Source of the DNA: Roseococcus thiosulfatophilus
Lineage (GTDB): Bacteria > Pseudomonadota > Alphaproteobacteria > Acetobacterales > Acetobacteraceae
Direction: 5' to 3'
NCBI RefSeq assembly: GCF_017311575.1
Contig: NZ_JAFFQY010000061.1
Span: forward strand, 62,001 to 126,000
DNA: 64,000 bases
Part shown: positions 62,895 through 64,000 of the stretch, one piece after another
Layout of the letters: each line of letters begins with the position of its first letter
Numbering within the stretch: the stretch's first letter is position 1
The notes under the pieces: generated by a model
What the model was told of the DNA's origin: nothing
The model's input: only the letters and a program-made list of their open reading frames with translations
Databases searched by the model: none
Translations under genes and position numbers: made by a program

Positions 62895-63871
62895 GCGTCA
62901 TTCGCTTTCATGCCACGTCCCGCCATGAAGCCGATCTGCCGCATGGCCTTCTTGAGCGCGATGAGCTTGGCATCGCGTTCCTCGAACAGTTCCGCGGGCG
63001 CGCGCCCGCCCCAGTCGTAATAGCCGCGCCCGCCCATGACACCCGTATCCCCGCGCGCGATCAGCGCATCCATGCTGCGGCTGTGGTCGGTCTCGGGCGG
63101 GGGCGTGTACATCTTGTTGCGGAAGGTGTGCTGCAGCAGCGGCAGGCCGGTGAAGTCGGCCTTGGCCATGATGCCGATGATCATGAAGCGCAGCGCGATG
63201 CCGTGGATGGCGCTGTCGTCAATGTCCTGCGCGGTGGCATAGCCCTCATCAATGAGGAACTGCACCTCGTTCTGGAAGGCGGCCTGGATGCGGTTCGCGA
63301 TATAGCCGGGGATGAACTTCTTCAGGACAATGGGCACCTTGCCCATGGCCTCGATGGCCTCCTTCACGGTCGCCATCGCCTCCGGCTCGCATTCGGGGCT
63401 GGCGACGAGGTCCACCAGATCCACCAGGTAGGGCGGCGTGTACCAGTGGGCGATGAGGGCACGGCGCAGCCGGTGCGGCGGCATCAGCGGAAACACGTCG
63501 AGGTAGCTGGTGTTGCTGGCCCAGATGGCGTCCGGCGGCGCGCAGGCGTCGAGCTGCGCGTAGAGCGTCCGCTTGGCCTCCGGGTTCTCCACGATGGCCT
63601 CGATGATCAGCTCCGCGCCCTCCACCGTCTCCCCGAGGTCCGTATGGCAGGTGCAGATTTGCGCCAGCTGTTCCGGCCCCATGCCCGCCGGGGCCTCGCC
63701 CATGGCGGTCAGGGTGGTCAGCGCCTTGGCCATCAGCTCCGGCGCGCGGGCGAGCGTCTCCGGGTGGGAATCGGTCAGGCGCACGCTGTGCCCGCACATG
63801 GCGAAGACCAGGGCCAGCGCATGGCCCATCGTGCCGGCGCCCAGCACCGCCACGCGCATCTGTCGGCTCAT
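62891..63871 (-). CDS. 3-hydroxyacyl-CoA dehydrogenase family protein
   Basis: A 326-residue NAD-dependent dehydrogenase. Rossmann loop VAVLGAGTMGHALALVFAMCGH, ELIIEAIVENPEAKRTLYAQL, ASNTSYLDVF, the catalytic-His region AHWYTPPYLVDLVDLV, and KKFIPGYIANRIQAAFQNEVQFL are typical. ATG 63871 is preceded by no strong SD, and MRVAVLG at 63859 is an alternative. In the bases given, the frame is open upstream through a 10-C run into the preceding gene (see findings). Confidence 0.93.
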   Translation of the reverse strand: MSRQMRVAVLGAGTMGHALALVFAMCGHSVRLTDSHPETLARAPELMAKALTTLTAMGEAPAGMGPEQLAQICTCHTDLGETVEGAELIIEAIVENPEAKRTLYAQLDACAPPDAIWASNTSYLDVFPLMPPHRLRRALIAHWYTPPYLVDLVDLVASPECEPEAMATVKEAIEAMGKVPIVLKKFIPGYIANRIQAAFQNEVQFLIDEGYATAQDIDDSAIHGIALRFMIIGIMAKADFTGLPLLQHTFRNKMYTPPPETDHSRSMDALIARGDTGVMGGRGYYDWGGRAPAELFEERDAKLIALKKAMRQIGFMAGRGMKANDA

Positions 63872-64000
63872 TTCAGTTCTCCGCGATTCAAGAGGGGGGG
63901 GGGTCCAGGGTTCGGGGGCGCGGAAATCAATGCCGGTGGCGACATCCACCACCACCGGCGCCTCCATGGCGAGAGCGCGTCGCAGCGCGGGGCCGATGGC
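63872..64000 (-). CDS. C-terminal end of an upstream gene, possibly a thiamine-diphosphate-dependent enzyme
   Basis: Reverse-strand reading from the window edge gives AIGPALRRALAMEAPVVVDV and ATGIDFRAPEPW, which resembles the C-terminus of acetolactate synthase-like ThDP enzymes (a helix ALRRAL then PVVVDV). Its true stop depends on the length of a C tract at 63894-63903. With 10 C it has no stop before the dehydrogenase; with 9 C it would end in TGA overlapping the dehydrogenase ATG. Only about 40 residues are seen. Confidence 0.45.

Overview
The window is about 70% G+C, densely packed chromosomal DNA from an alphaproteobacterium, most likely a Roseomonas-like member of the Acetobacteraceae/Rhodospirillales. 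This is inferred from the hemC-hemD-Mic60-hemY string, the aroQ-accB-accC-aat string, an NdvA-type ABC exporter, very high G/C at third codon positions, and six genes for periplasmic TctC/Bug-type solute-binding proteins (SBPs). I see no tRNA, rRNA, IS element, CRISPR array, prophage or plasmid gene. No gene-free gap exceeds 300 bases; the largest is about 230 bases and holds a big palindrome.

Layout. 1-9290: the 5' part of a CaiB-type CoA-transferase coupled to a small P-loop kinase, a YdeI-like protein, an SBP, a PNPOx-like protein, an aldehyde dehydrogenase, RarA, an SBP, and a class A beta-lactamase overlapping a third SBP. 9291-13654: thiS-thiG, then aroQ-accB-accC-aat with a possible 48-codon gene between accB and accC. 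13665-20916: cytochrome b561, an RNase H-like protein, then PaiB-like - SDR - FAD oxidoreductase (frameshifted), a PGPGW membrane protein, a flavin monooxygenase and an SBP. 20917-27447: a large palindrome, a racemase-like gene divergent from an M20 peptidase, an M81 peptidase, and two paralogous SBP genes. 27578-37989: ndvA-rlmJ-gpsA converge on the hemC-hemD-Mic60-hemY operon, which diverges from tsaD-MFS-TRIC. 38111-43496: a DegP-like lipoprotein, an OmpR-type regulator and histidine kinase, a phosphoesterase and small conserved genes. 43633-49746: a minC-minD-minE operon that continues through a serine hydrolase and comM to ggt. 49874-55734: a thioesterase, a metal P-type ATPase (frameshifted), a 2-hydroxyacid dehydrogenase, and a formamidase-like hydrolase overlapping an allophanate hydrolase. 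55766-64000: a glutathionyl-hydroquinone reductase, an MFS gene, two tandem M20 carbamoylase paralogues, RidA, copC-copD, an SDR, a 3-hydroxyacyl-CoA dehydrogenase and the tail of an upstream gene.

Themes. Scavenging of organic acids and C-N compounds dominates: SBPs, amidohydrolases, carbamoylases, allophanate hydrolase, racemase and CoA-linked enzymes, set among housekeeping operons (fatty acid, haem, thiamine, cell division, tRNA modification). Many adjacent genes overlap by 4 bases (ATGA or GTGA), so translational coupling is common.

The main non-genic signal is a family of about seven dispersed hairpins that usually begin inside the stop codon of the preceding gene. Most carry an asymmetric TGA bulge in the 3' arm and a conserved tail. 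Three junctions look broken by small indels in G/C tracts (17068, 51342-51349, 63894-63903). These may be sequencing errors, decay or length-variable switches. I found no clearly new multi-gene system.
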